Assembly (NCBI RefSeq): GCF_015706575.1
Contig: NW_024037062.1
Coordinates: forward strand, 1,794,811-1,858,810
DNA: 64,000 nt
Direction: 5' to 3'
From: Patiria miniata
Lineage: Eukaryota > Echinodermata > Asteroidea > Valvatida > Asterinidae
The notes beneath the pieces were generated by a model. That model did no database searches and had not been told where the DNA came from. It saw only the letters and a program-made list of their open reading frames with translations. A program made the translations under genes and the position numbers. This document shows, one piece after another, positions 47,426 to 59,142 of this stretch. The number at the start of each line of letters is the position of its first letter. Positions within the stretch are counted from its first letter, which is position 1.

Positions 47426-49559
47426 GTATGATCGTGAGGTCTCCTGCTCATCAGTTGACATGAGTGAACATCTCCCACTTAGCTCAAAGTGTTTCCTTAT
47501 CACATTCCATATATGAATAAGGTATGGTTTAACAATGTGCCCAGTGAAAATGTCACTGCACCATTATAAACAATCGTTTCATTGTTTTCCAATGACAGTT
47601 ATGACACTATCTTCAAGCAGCAACATTTATTAGATTGAATATATATTCAGACATTCTCACAACATACTTTTTCCCAGCTATGCACAGTACACGAAGAATC
47701 TTGTCTCCGACACAGTTGAACTTGCGATTATTGGAGCAGAATTCTTACAATTAATGCTTGAGGGAAATATGAACAATTTACTATCTCAGAACTTTGTGCA
47801 TGAATAACTCGCAGCTTCTTCTTCACAACAAAAAATAAATACTTTTTTTCACTATTATAGGCCTACGTCAATGCAAGTAAACCAAGATTCTCAACGAAAA
47901 ATTATCGGTCTTCGAACGTCTGGCCCCTGGACAGTGTTTCCCAATAGGTGCATCGTCGTTGACAATGTGGTACACTCGCATCGAGTCGGTTGCCAGACCA
48001 GTGTGAGCAAGTGGCCGGCTGTATAGTGTAATTGAAATCTCGCCGGGCGGGTACAACCCCCTAACCTTGTTAAGCAGTAATCGCGTGAGAATTCGGCGCT
48101 GCGCAGTTTTTTCACCAATCTAGGTTTTTCCTGAGAGATTCTCGCCTGAAATCTTTTCTATATTGTTGGTGAAATATTATTATCATTCTAAAATGGCACC
48201 GAGGGGTAGCTGAAGCAGTCAACATTTGGGGAAGAATTAGATTTCTTTACGATGTTATTAGCGGTCATTCGTGCAACATTTCGAGGATCAAACGTGCTTT
48301 GAACGTAGGCTTTATGAAAGCACCGTTGCAACTACTATCACGTTCCTCGCCATCATTGCATCATACTTTGCTAACAATCTAAATGCAGGGGCGATATTTA
48401 TTTTAGGATTACATTAATAAACCTAATTCTATAGCAATATTTGCAATACATCATTCCGTTATAAACCGTTGGTTTTCTTATATGGTTGTTTAATGACTTC
48501 TATTTAATCATCTTGCCTTAACGATATAGGCCTACGTGGATGGATCTTTGACGCGGGTCCAGCTGAGGTTCACCGAATTTGTTTAGGAAAACGTACGACA
48601 CATTCGATAAAGCGATTTTATTCTTTTTATCTCCTAAAAAACGGACCACTTTTGATATCTATGTTTTAAGGGACAACAATCTAGGCGCCGAGCCCCCTCC
48701 CCAATGTACCCTACAAATATTAGAAATTGGAAATACTCGTGAGATTTTGAAAGCCAGAAAGATTCCATCTGATGCAACAATTTACATGTTATCATGAACC
48801 ATGCATCGTCTAGGCCTATAGGCAGTTTTGTCGCTCCTGTTGTCCTTACAAATCCTTTTCTTTACAAATGGTCAATCAAGTAGGAATGCCACAACTCAAC
48901 TTTGCTAACGGCATCATAACAAGCGCCACAAGCGTTCATAAGATATAAGAAGGAAAACGGCAAGTACCCATATTTACAAATCCCCATCGTTCACATGAAA
49001 CAGGTATGCGAAGGTATCGCATGCAGACAAGACAATCGATATCAAATACAAGTGTTTTGCAGGTGTACTCCTTCAGTCGTAACACTGATTGGATGGAGAT
49101 GGGAGATTGCATGGCCACCGCCTCGGATCGCCACTGATGACCGAACCAGAGCAATCATGATAAACCCAACACTTCTTGATTATACCGAAGGGTCATATTT
49201 TTAGAGTATATGGTTACAATTTGATTGCGAATTCATCACAGTGGTCAACGCCAGAGTGACAGTGCCCCACGTAAAACCGTCTCAAGAGCCGCTGACTGAC
49301 ACGAGGGAATTGTGGTAGCTATGATGTACATCGAGGATGGCGAACGCTTCTTGTTCGTCTGGTTATATTATTTTTTCTTTAGAATTTGCCAGGGCCCAAT
49401 TTTATGGAGCCTCTCAGCAGAAGATATCGCTAAGCATAATGTATGTGCTGGTAACCAAATATAGCTGAACGAATGCCCTCTTTGCTTAGCAAATGTTTGA
49501 GCTTAGAAGCTTAGAAGCTTACTAACATATTTGTCATTTGATTTTATGATAGTCAATTA
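47426..49559. other. No recognisable gene
   Basis: Unique AT-rich DNA. Three TAGGCCTA words fall within 1 kb (47858, 48527, 48811), two of them in the longer shared context ATAGGCCTACGT. Confidence 0.55.
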
Positions 49560-49589
49560 GACTTTACCCAGCTCTACCAAACCCTGCCC

Positions 49590-50275
49590 CTCCCAACCCT
49601 ACCCTGCCCGACCCGACCGTGTCCTTAATCCTACCCTCTCTTTCTACGCTCACTTCCTCAATCTTACTCTACCCCGTATACCTTGCCTGACCTGTTCCAA
49701 TTTGTGTCCTTTATCCTATACCCTATCTTTCAACCTCGCCCCATACCCTCAATCCTACCCTACCCTACATCTTGATCGACTTGTTCCAATGTGTAAATTA
49801 TCCTACCTTCTCTTTCCATCTCACCCCACTACCCTTAACCCTATACCCTGCTTGACCTGTTCAAACGTGTCCTTACCTACCCTCTCTTTCCACTTCACCC
49901 CACTACCCTCAATCCTAGCCTACCCTATACCTTTCCCAACCTGTTCCAACGTATCTCACCTACCCTCACTTTCAACTTCACTCCACTACCCACATACCTA
50001 CCCTACCCTATACCTTGCCTAACATGCTCCAACCTGTCCTTTCCTACCCCGTCTCTTTCCACCTCTACCCACTACCCTCAATTCTACCCTACCATATACA
50101 TTTCCGGCTTTCCCAACCTGTTCCCACGTACCCCTCTCTGTCCACTTCACCCCACTACCCACATGCCTACCCTACCCTATACCTCGCCCAACCTGTTCCA
50201 ACGTGTCCTTACCTACCCTCTCTTTCCACTTCACCCCACTACCCTCACTCCTAGCCTACCCTTCACCTCGCCAAA
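49590..50275. repeat. 84-bp pyrimidine-rich minisatellite, about 8 units
   Basis: A unit of about 84 bp recurs, marked by CAACCTGTTCCAACGTGTCC, then CTACCCTCTCTTTCCACTTC, then ACCCCACTACCCTCAATCC. The CCTGTTCC landmarks lie near 49690, 49775, 49856, 49940, 50024, 50117 and 50190. Because 84 is a multiple of three, frames of 106 and 79 codons stay open (49702-50254), giving Ser/Pro/Leu-rich repeats with no sign of a real protein. The complementary strand is strongly purine-rich. Confidence 0.85.
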
Positions 50276-52463
50276 CCTAATTGTCGTCCTTTTTATGATA
50301 GTGCAATCACCTCACTATGTTCGCTATCACTGCTTTTACTGATCTATTGTCACATTGTTCTTTGGCGGCACATCAAAATACTCTACATCCAAATAATGTG
50401 TAGACAAACAATGAAGACCTAACCGCAGGCCTACTGCTTACAGCAGGTACTTGACATTCGTTAGGCAAATCACAGTATGATCTAGTCATCAATGAAGTTG
50501 TACTTTCCTAACATTGTTCACCTCCGGTGAACTCGAGGGGAGCTATTTTTGGACTTGGTTGCAGAGCACTCCTTTTGTCGCATACGGCAGTCTCATGAGA
50601 CTTGCTCGGTTCATAGAAAGTGGATATCTCAAGGGGTGTTCTCCACATAAAGTAAAAGTGATGTTTCTACGGAACGGTGATGTCATGAAAAATTTCAACT
50701 GATAGAACGAAGTACGCATGATTCAGCATTCCCATTCAGCATTGGCATACAAAGAAAGCGTATTGCCATCCAGATATGTATTTTTATATCATCTTTTAAA
50801 ACTCTGTTATGCTCATATATGTTGTAGTTGAGTTACTTACAAATGAAGTTAGGTCCCATGTGACATCACAAGTCCTCTCACGACACCAGCCATAAATGAC
50901 ACGGGGTGAGCACTTACAGAGGAATGATTCTGTTTAAGCTCATTTGAATATAGCTTGTGACTTGGCTCGAGTCTGGATGACCTGCAGGCCTGCCCGTCTT
51001 CATTATTATGTGTTTATAAATTGGTTATGAAAATTGAACTACAGGTTTTTCGTAATGAAGGCAATTATAGGTTTTCATGGTATTTAAGCCGTGTAATTTT
51101 TCAGCATGTGGTGGCAAAAGGTACAGCATATTGCTTATTTCGAGTTCTGTACACGACATGAAGTTACCTAAAACCAATTTCATGCAAACGGCCTAATTCT
51201 GAAACACTTGTAAAAAAAATATCTTACAGACAGGTATGGTTATTTTGGCATAAATAAATTGTGGGTCAAATTGATTTGTAAATTTTTATTAAAAAAAGAG
51301 GCTCCCGAGTTTAAATATAGGTTTTCATAGGGTTTAATGTTTCGCTGTGACGCCTGGATTTGTGATGGAATGGTACTGGACAAATAAGAACGTGTTAGGA
51401 CCTAAATAAATGGACTAGGCTACAATACTGTTCTGTTTGGGAAGTGAGAAAATGTTTTGAAAACTTTCTTACTACATTATCTGTAACAAGATTCTATGCC
51501 CAGACTCCAATTCTAATTTGATGTGTGCATTTCGCGGTCCCCGTTGCTGCGATAGTATCCAGACACACAGCCACTGACCTAGAGATCGTCGGTAATCTTT
51601 TAGAGTGAATCCGGGCGATTATATGGCGATTTCTTATCATTCTCCTCCCGGCGATACAAGCAAGTCTTCTCAAAGGTCAAACACGTGATGTTTGAATCAA
51701 AGCAACTGACTATCCCCAACAACAAAGCCACGGACGCTTTCATTAGTTTCACTAATATTAAAGGCACGACACAAGACGGCGAAGATGTCTTGATGTGCAG
51801 CAATACATTAACATTAAAAATTCAGAGAAGATTTGCTGAGACCTTATATAATTATGACTACAATTATACGGTGCAAATAATAAGCCGTACATTTTCAACT
51901 CGACAAGCAAAATCTGCGAAGTCTTCTGGGCATTCTTGAGGTGAGTGTGGAATTAAAGTAACCTTTGGAAAGAACCCATGAGAGGGGTACTTTGCATATA
52001 ATCCTCGCAGTAAGTGAACTTTGCATTTGGACTCTTTTCTATTCGGTTGTAAATGTTGAATGCGTTTATGTTGCGGAGTCGGAGGAGTGTTAAGATGGGC
52101 GAATGTGGTGTAAGTTTGGTTTAAGTTACGTCTTTGGTAATTTATGCACGGAAGGAAAACTGAACCATACAAATGTTGTATAGCAAATGAGCATGATGTT
52201 AATTGACGGGAAAAAAGTACGTCGTATGTGTCCTCTGTAACGTAGTGAAACATATAAATAGACTATGAGTAACAAACCGATTGCACAATGAATCGCGCTT
52301 TCTGGAGTTATGTACGGTCTGGGTCTGAGAACCACCTGTCTACTCGACGTTACGAGCAGTGGGGTCAGTGGGTTGTCTTAGATGGCAAGACCGAGACATC
52401 ACAAGTCTTTTTCCAGTGATTTTCATCATGCATACTCTTCAAGTCTTATGCGTATATATCTTT
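50276..52463. other. No recognisable gene
   Basis: AT-rich unique DNA. TAGGTTTTCAT-GTTTAA is found near 51068 and 51319 as a weak direct repeat. A minus frame of 129 codons (51864-52253) is unassigned. Confidence 0.5.
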
Positions 52464-53753
52464 TTAACCTATTTCTGTGACGTCACACTATTGTTGAAAG
52501 TGTAGATTATTTTCACGAATCTACACTTTACTGTAGATTATAGTTAAGAATCCACACCTAACTGTAGATTATTTTAAGAATCCACAGTTTTTGTTGTGAA
52601 CAATTCCATGTATATTCCGGCACTGTATAATTCCATGTTTAATTCTGGCACTAAAGATTTCTTTTTTTAAGTTTCAGCCCATTACAATGAAAAGAAAAAG
52701 AAACGTTAATGGTACTCAAAAATGTGCGAATTTTGTTGTTTTTTTCCCGAAAGCATTTGACGTGTACCTGATTTTAATAAATACCTTACTATACTTATTT
52801 TTTATAATTTTTACACAAAATGTTCTCGTTTGATTTTTAATTTGCCGTGCTGATATTTTTTAATATAATAAACGGTGGCGACTATAAATTTTAACCTAAA
52901 GCGCAGTGTAAAATATTCCTCTTTATGTTATTTGCAGTTCCCTTTATTTTATTTTAAGTCTTATTTTTAATTTTATATTATTATCTATATGTTAATGCTG
53001 AATTGTTTTTAATGCTAAAAGATCAATTTTATTTTTTGTCTTTAAATTTGCATTATAAAAAATCAGTGGATACCCCTCGGTTAAAGAATATGTACACATC
53101 TTTCATTATCAAAATGACAATCATATATAATGGACGAATAACTAACGAAATCAAATGATTCTTACCCAATCACAAACGTCTCAGAATATATTCCAATGTA
53201 ATCATTTTCCAAGCAAAATTATTTCCTGTGCTGAGCGAGATGGGCATATTCCGATGTGTCGCCTACTCATCAAGGTAAAGATATGTGGTTCTTGATTGAA
53301 TGGCCAATGACATGTGGTTCCACAAATCAAAAAGCTCTATGCACAAATGAGTTGCTTTCCAACGTTTTCTTGTGGTTGGTGTTTAAACTCCTCAGACCAA
53401 TCCCGTAAAAAGTATTTTCCGGTATAATCTCCTAGGTGTAACATACAAGTGCGAACTCCATTTGGCTTTGGGAGTAAGGAAAGACAGTGTGTTCGCACTA
53501 AACACTTCTGATCGTGAATGTGTGTGTGTGACTTACCATGAGGATAAATGTACTGTGCAATTGATAAATGGAACAAAAGATATGCACCCATCCGAAGGGT
53601 TAACAATAGGATCTTGTTACGATGCAAGCACAGGGCCAGGCAAAGTTGACTAGATTGTACGAATCTACACTTATTCACAAAATGTGGTAAACCAGGGTGG
53701 TAAACCAGGGATCTTATTTGCATAAACTATTGTTGTTTTAAGAAATAGGTTAA
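52464..53753. mobile_element. Possible AT-rich DNA element with 13-bp inverted ends
   Basis: TTAACCTATTTCT (52464-52476) is repeated in perfect inverted orientation at 53741-53753. Just inside the left end are three hairpins built from TGTAGATT and AATCYACA (52497-52529 and following). Further copies lie at 53661 and, beyond the right end, at 53800. The middle (52640-53160) is very AT-rich and codes for nothing. A 10-bp direct repeat ACTATTGTTG at both sides may be chance. No transposase; boundaries uncertain. Confidence 0.35.
53685..53710. repeat. Tandem duplication of a 13-bp unit
   Basis: TGGTAAACCAGGG occurs twice without a gap. Confidence 0.9.
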
Positions 53754-53769
53754 GTCAGAGAATAGACTC

Positions 53770-53812
53770 GGAACTGTAAATTCGTGCATTTTTAGCACGA
53801 ATCTACAGTTCC
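53770..53812. repeat. 18-bp-arm hairpin
   Basis: GGAACTGTAAATTCGTGC, a 7-nt loop, then its inverted copy with one mismatch. The right arm contains the AATCTACA word shared with the hairpins at 52497-52590, so the two sites belong to one motif family. Confidence 0.8.
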
Positions 53813-54207
53813 TCGTCCATTCTCTATAACATAACGTACCGAATGGTATAACTCGAACAGTCTTTGTAATAAATAAGGATTTTAATCATCGGAATACCAA
53901 AATCATGCACGATAAGGGCTTGACTTTTCATTTCATCCTTTCACCGCGATTATCACCAGTGAATCATGACTATCTTGCCAGGCAGAATCTATTAATACGC
54001 GCTCAGGTCAACAAGCCGACATAATTATTTGCATTTTCGGGTTGACACTTCCGTTAGATTTTACGGTGTGGCGCCAAAAGTGCAATGTGATATCCTGCAT
54101 AAATGTTGATGAATAGTCAACACCGGCCAAAGAATGGAAAGTCAGATTTGAGGAAGCTTTTTTTTCTCCAGATGACGTAAAACCTGTGATGAAACCACAA
54201 CGCATTA
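53813..54207. other. No recognisable gene
   Basis: AT-rich spacer. GCGCCAAAAG at 54071 is E2F-like. Ends in the TA target of the next element. Confidence 0.5.
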
Positions 54208-54695
54208 CGGGATGGCCCAAACAAAGTTGTACACGCAGATATCCTTTATTTTTTCAAAAACTACTTAACATGAGTATTTCATCTTGATGGGGCATATTAA
54301 TTATACTCTTGTGTATACTCTTTAAAAATGCCATGGAAATCCGTTCATGCAAACCAGAAATCTAATTGATTATAAAAGGCCATTTGTTTTAGCCCATTCC
54401 AATGGGATGGGATTACACAGTTAACTTAAGTTACATCAGGGTGAAAATGCCATGCATGACAATCTAATGCACTAGATCACTAACTGTGTAAACCCCATTG
54501 GAATGGGTGAAAAACCCATAGCCTTTTACAATCTGTTAGAGCTCTGGTTTGCATGAACGGATTTCCATGGCATTTTCACTGATTATACACAAGAGTATAA
54601 TTAATATGCTCCATCAAGATGAAATACTCATGTTAAGTATTTTTTTTTTGAGAAATCAAAGGATATCTGCTTGCCCAATTTTGTGGGTCACCCTG
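54208..54695. mobile_element. 488-bp full-length palindromic MITE, TA-flanked
   Basis: The left arm (54208 to about 54424) and the right arm (about 54481 to 54695) are inverted copies over roughly 215 bp, with an estimated 85% identity and a spacer of about 55 bp. The ends read CGGGATGGCCCA and, in reverse complement, CAGGGTGACCCA. Both are directly bordered by TA (54206-54207 and 54696-54697). The CAGGGTG-CCCA start and TA target fit Tc1/mariner-type elements. It has no transposase. If transcribed it would fold into a long double-stranded RNA hairpin. Confidence 0.85.
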
Positions 54696-54697
54696 TA

Positions 54698-55170
54698 TTT
54701 CAGTCGGAGTAGGACCTACTAAATTATCATACCTTCACATTTCGCTAACCTCCTCCCCCCCCCCCTCAAAAAATGGGGGACAAAAAAATCGAGGCAGGAT
54801 TTGAATCTCGAGGCACCTTTACATTTCATTTCTTTAAAGTTTTGGCTCGTAGTATTGCACTGAAGCCTCGGGTATATGAAAGGCAGGAGCCTAAGCCGCG
54901 TCCAGACGCATCTAGAGAGGCTGGCCATGTGAAGTCGACGCAATTAATCTCCATGTCTGTCCGCGGTGCCCGAATTTGCCGGTGCATAAAGTTCGAGCGA
55001 GCTATTAGTTCGATTCGATGACAGAGCCCACCACACGGCGGCCTTTTGTCTTTTCTATGTTGTGGGTGAAAGAGGTAAAAGCGGTCCTCTGATTGGGTGT
55101 TCCAGTTCAGAGGCAAAAAAAGCAGACGCGCGAGCGGAATTCCTGCACGGGCACGCCGAGATATGTGTTG
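54698..55170. other. No recognisable gene; short C tract
   Basis: A run of 11 C lies at 54755-54765. GCAGGATTTGAATCTCGAGGC near 54790 looks like a T-arm on the minus strand (GATTCAAATC), but no further tRNA structure is present. Frames on both strands are unassigned. Confidence 0.45.
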
Positions 55171-55225
55171 ACAGCAATTATTAATTCAATGGGAAAATTA
55201 AATTCGGATTTTAATTACGTCTGGG
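55171..55225. promoter_or_regulatory. Cluster of homeodomain-type TAAT cores
   Basis: Within 55 bp there are AATTATTAATT (55176), AAATTAAATT (55195) and TTTTAATTAC (55209), embedded in less AT-rich DNA. Clustered TAAT cores occur in developmental enhancers, but they also arise easily in AT-rich DNA. Confidence 0.15.
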
Positions 55226-58200
55226 ACTTTTTAACAATGTACTGGGGAGCCATCAAGAGAGTGTTATGGGTTTGTGAACTCGTATAATAGACGCAGATAG
55301 CTGGAAGAGATGAAAAAAGGTGATGAAATGCGTGATTATAGATGCACGTGTAATGTGGGAACGGACTGGGGTTCTATTCTGTTTTGTAGGGGTCTATTTT
55401 TCTGAATGAAGTACGGTTATTAAGTCATAGGCTTCTTGGATGCACGGCTGGGTGTCTTGGGGGCACAGACTATTCTTCAGTCGGCCAGGCGCCAAGACGT
55501 AGTGATTCACCACAGTGAAAACATACACAGTCCAGTCAGAGCACCACACTCGGTCTCATTCACGTGAACATGGCTGATTATTCCCAAGGGCTTTTTTGCA
55601 TGCAAACTTTTTTTTTTCTCAACGACGAGGTTATTCCGGTTCAAAGCGCACGAATGTTCAATTTACATTCCTTCACTGACGGCAAAGCACGATATCATAG
55701 TTTGAAATATATAATCAGATTTTTTTTTCGCGATTAGGTGATATTCTTATGAGTTGATTTCATTTCACAAGTACGCACGTTCCATTATTGTAAAGAGTAT
55801 CACCGAACTTTGCGTAGAGATTTGTTGTAACTGATTAAGCTTGTGATGTGGGGGCCTTATTCATCACAATGCCAATTTCCAACAAGGAAACTAAATACCT
55901 TTACGAGAAAAACATGGACAAATTCACTTAGTTTTTAAGGGGTCAATACGTATATACATTCAATAAAAACCCAGAAGTAATCAAATTCCACCTAATTGCA
56001 GCAATTAGATTGGTAAAAGGCATCTTTGCTCTATGGTGCGGGTTCCCGCATAGGTAATATTATGTGTCTACTTAGCATCTCGAAGACAGTTGGAAACTAG
56101 GGGCTCCATCTCTGTGCGTTGTGGGATATTAAAAGATGAAAGATAAGACGTAGGAGTCGCAACACGAGATGGCCTTATGACTCGTGATAGATGTCTAGTC
56201 GCGTCGTTACGAGGGGAGAAAAAAAGCCGATTACACAGTACATCCCAAAAGGCGTTGCGGAAACACTGACGGTTGGTATGCATGTAAGCACAAAGGTTGC
56301 CAATTTGGAACTCCCAAGAAACAAAATTAGGTATATAGCGACTGCAATGACATGCAAAGAGAATAATATACTAGTCAAATAGGATCTATTTAAATTAAAC
56401 ACACAAAAATGAAGATTTAGTTCGAGACAATACTACCTATAGCCTACATTTCAAATTCACGTTACCAACATCTTCAATAAGGTAAGCCTACTGCAGAAAG
56501 TCACCCAGTGATTTTTTTTAGAAACATTTAGTCTTCCATGGTTTTTACAAACTCAACTTATACCCTAGCTGATTTGAATTACTACCCCAAGGGTTAAGAG
56601 TATAAAAACAATTTAATGCTGGTATATACATTGTACGTGCTTTTTCAAAATTTCAATTTTCTTTGCCGAACGAAATTTAAAGGAACATAATGTCCTGTAA
56701 CAAACATGTTTTTGCAGGCCTTTATACAGTTTGAATAATTGGTTTTGAATGGCGCGCTCCAATCCAGAAATTGCGCACACTATTCAGGACGAATTAGGAA
56801 CGTCCCGCTCTTAATTCAAAAGTTGAAATTAATTAATTGATTAATGCCATGGGCTGATTTTTCTCGTGCGATGTCTCATTGGAAAGCTCATAACTAATTT
56901 AATGCTAGAAAGTTGTCAATTCAATTTGAAAATCTATATTTCAAGGTGCCACACCCAAAAAGCACGTATACAGCAACTTCTATTAGAATACATCTCACGC
57001 GATACCGATAGTATATATATTACGAGAGAGTATTCGTTTAATTATCTACTACTTTCAAACAATCAGCCCGTGACGGGAACAAACTATCTATTCTAAACCT
57101 CCGAATGCTCATCGCCCAAATGTTGCAGTTATGAGATTCATACGATAATGGCCAAGTTTGAAGTCTCAAGAAAACAGACACCAAAAGAACACTTCTCAGC
57201 CCACTTGAAATCTAAAAGCATTGCCCGGGCCCTAACCGTAATAAATGAAGATTTGTTGAAAGCAAAGGTAAACAGTTGTTGTAGTTCTTGAGCGGTAACT
57301 CTGAGTCACATATGGTCATACCAAACATTAGGAAGGAGCGGTGCAGCCGGAAAAAAATATAGGAAGAAATAATTGTGTTTGCCAACTTCATAGCTGATTT
57401 TTATCGTGTCATTTATAAAGTGGTAACATTCGACATATCGTGGTGGCACTTCAGAGGATGGGTAGCTTTGTGATTTGTGAATATGAGTGTATTTTTGGCT
57501 GAAGCGGCCCCGTGAGTCACAAAGATTCCACGTACACAGTTCGCTTCAGCCACGCCAGCGTGATTTATAATTTCAATCAGGAAATTAAAAAAGCTTCCAA
57601 TAGATACAAAGTCTGCAAGGACACATTTGCCAAAAACCGACGGCGCGATCGGTCTCTTAATTTGTGTTATACGGAGATCAAACCGTGGATCTGGGTTGGC
57701 AGAATTGTCTTGATGAGATGGTGAAAAATGCATGAGAAATTTAGTACCACGTTCAAGTGTATGTAGGCCTAGCGCCAACTGATCAGATTTGATAACCAAT
57801 TTCCAAATTTGGGCTGAAGGAAACTTAGGTAAGGTTTAATGGTGGAGAAACTGTTAAAGTCTTGAGGTCGGTCACGACTTGTGAATTGTATAATTTATAG
57901 TTAGGCCTAGCACAACTCAAAATTCTCCCGTACAGATACGACAATCATTACGAAAGGACGGTAACATATTGTTGTACAAAAACACATGTCGTATGGACAC
58001 AAAGAAATATTTGTGTTTTGTCAAATCACAGCCCCATCACTGTATTTAATAAACTGATTGAGAACTGAAGATTTTTTGTTTCGTTCTGTGGAATAAGTTG
58101 TTTGTCATTTGTCTGTTTGTCTGTCTGGACTACGCGATACACTAAATTTCCCCTGTTCTTTTCAGAGTCCAACTTCTCCTTTTACCCCCACTGCACTTCT

Positions 58201-58760
58201 CTTCTGTTCCTGATTTCGCCTTTGGCCACGTTTATAATTGATTCTCCGAAGAAAGAGCAATGTTAAAAATCATGACTAATCAAGGTTAACATTCATAAAG
58301 TGAACTTCAGCAAATAACATGTCTGGCTTCCGGCGGTCAACGTACATAATAAGTTGTGATTTATTTCCCAACTACACCCCCGGCTGTGTAAAACACTACA
58401 GTAAATTACATGCTGGAGGAGAGTCCGGTGATGTATCATTGATAAAAAATATCGATAAGATATCGACATGCTACGCTCTATAATGACAAGGTGTTGACAT
58501 CAGAGGTGGATCCAGGTTGATAGATACGCAGTCACACGAAAGTAAATGAGGGTTGCAGCTTTCTTTACTATTGTCTGCCTGCATTTTTTTTGGTCAAACC
58601 AGACTCGCCACTGGATGCTTAGATGCGTCATTTATTAACCTTTTTCACAGTTGCCAATTGAAACTGTTTGACTTTTGCCAAAAAAAGTAACTTTCGCCGA
58701 GTTTTCGATTTGTTTATTTAAAGTTAACAAAGGTTTTACTGCTGTGAGATATGAGATTAA
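55226..58760. other. No recognisable gene
   Basis: AT-rich unique sequence. The minus frame at 57413-57799 (128 codons) is unassigned. Two TAGGCCTA words lie at 57764 and 57902. Ends with the TTAA bordering the next element. Confidence 0.5.
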
Positions 58761-59138
58761 AGGTAACATACAACATTTGCTTTCGCTGTAGTTTTCAGAA
58801 ATGGATGGACTTAGGGGTTGGTATTTTAAAGCAAATATTGTTACACTGAAAAAGTTTTGTGTTCATAGTACTGGAAAAACCTATACATGTATATAAAATA
58901 TGCTGTTCTTGTGGTTTCCTGACCCTACTTCAGACGAAACGGGGCAATGATATAGACGTCGGGGGAATTGTCAGGTCAGGGAACCAGACTAGCTGACTTG
59001 CACCAGTTCAAATAAAATGTGGACTAAATTTTGTACATTTGGGGATGCTTGAAACTATTATCCACTTACGGTCAAGTAATGTAATTCATAACAATTTGGT
59101 AGTTTTGTTTTTGATATGGCAAATGTTGTATACTACCT
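58761..59138. mobile_element. 378-bp MITE flanked by TTAA
   Basis: The left end AGGTAACATACAACATTTGC and the reverse complement of the right end AGGTAGTATACAACATTTGC differ only at two or three positions. Each is directly preceded by TTAA (58757-58760 and 59139-59142). TTAA target duplications are typical of piggyBac-type elements, though the ends lack the usual CCC start. An inner inverted pair (GGTTTCCTGACC / GGTCAGGGAACC) surrounds the centre. There is no coding capacity. Confidence 0.75.
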
Positions 59139-59142
59139 TTAA

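Noticed and set aside
54785..54812. GATTCAAATC T-arm-like string on the minus strand
   Set aside because: No A box, acceptor stem or second copy supports a tRNA or SINE call.
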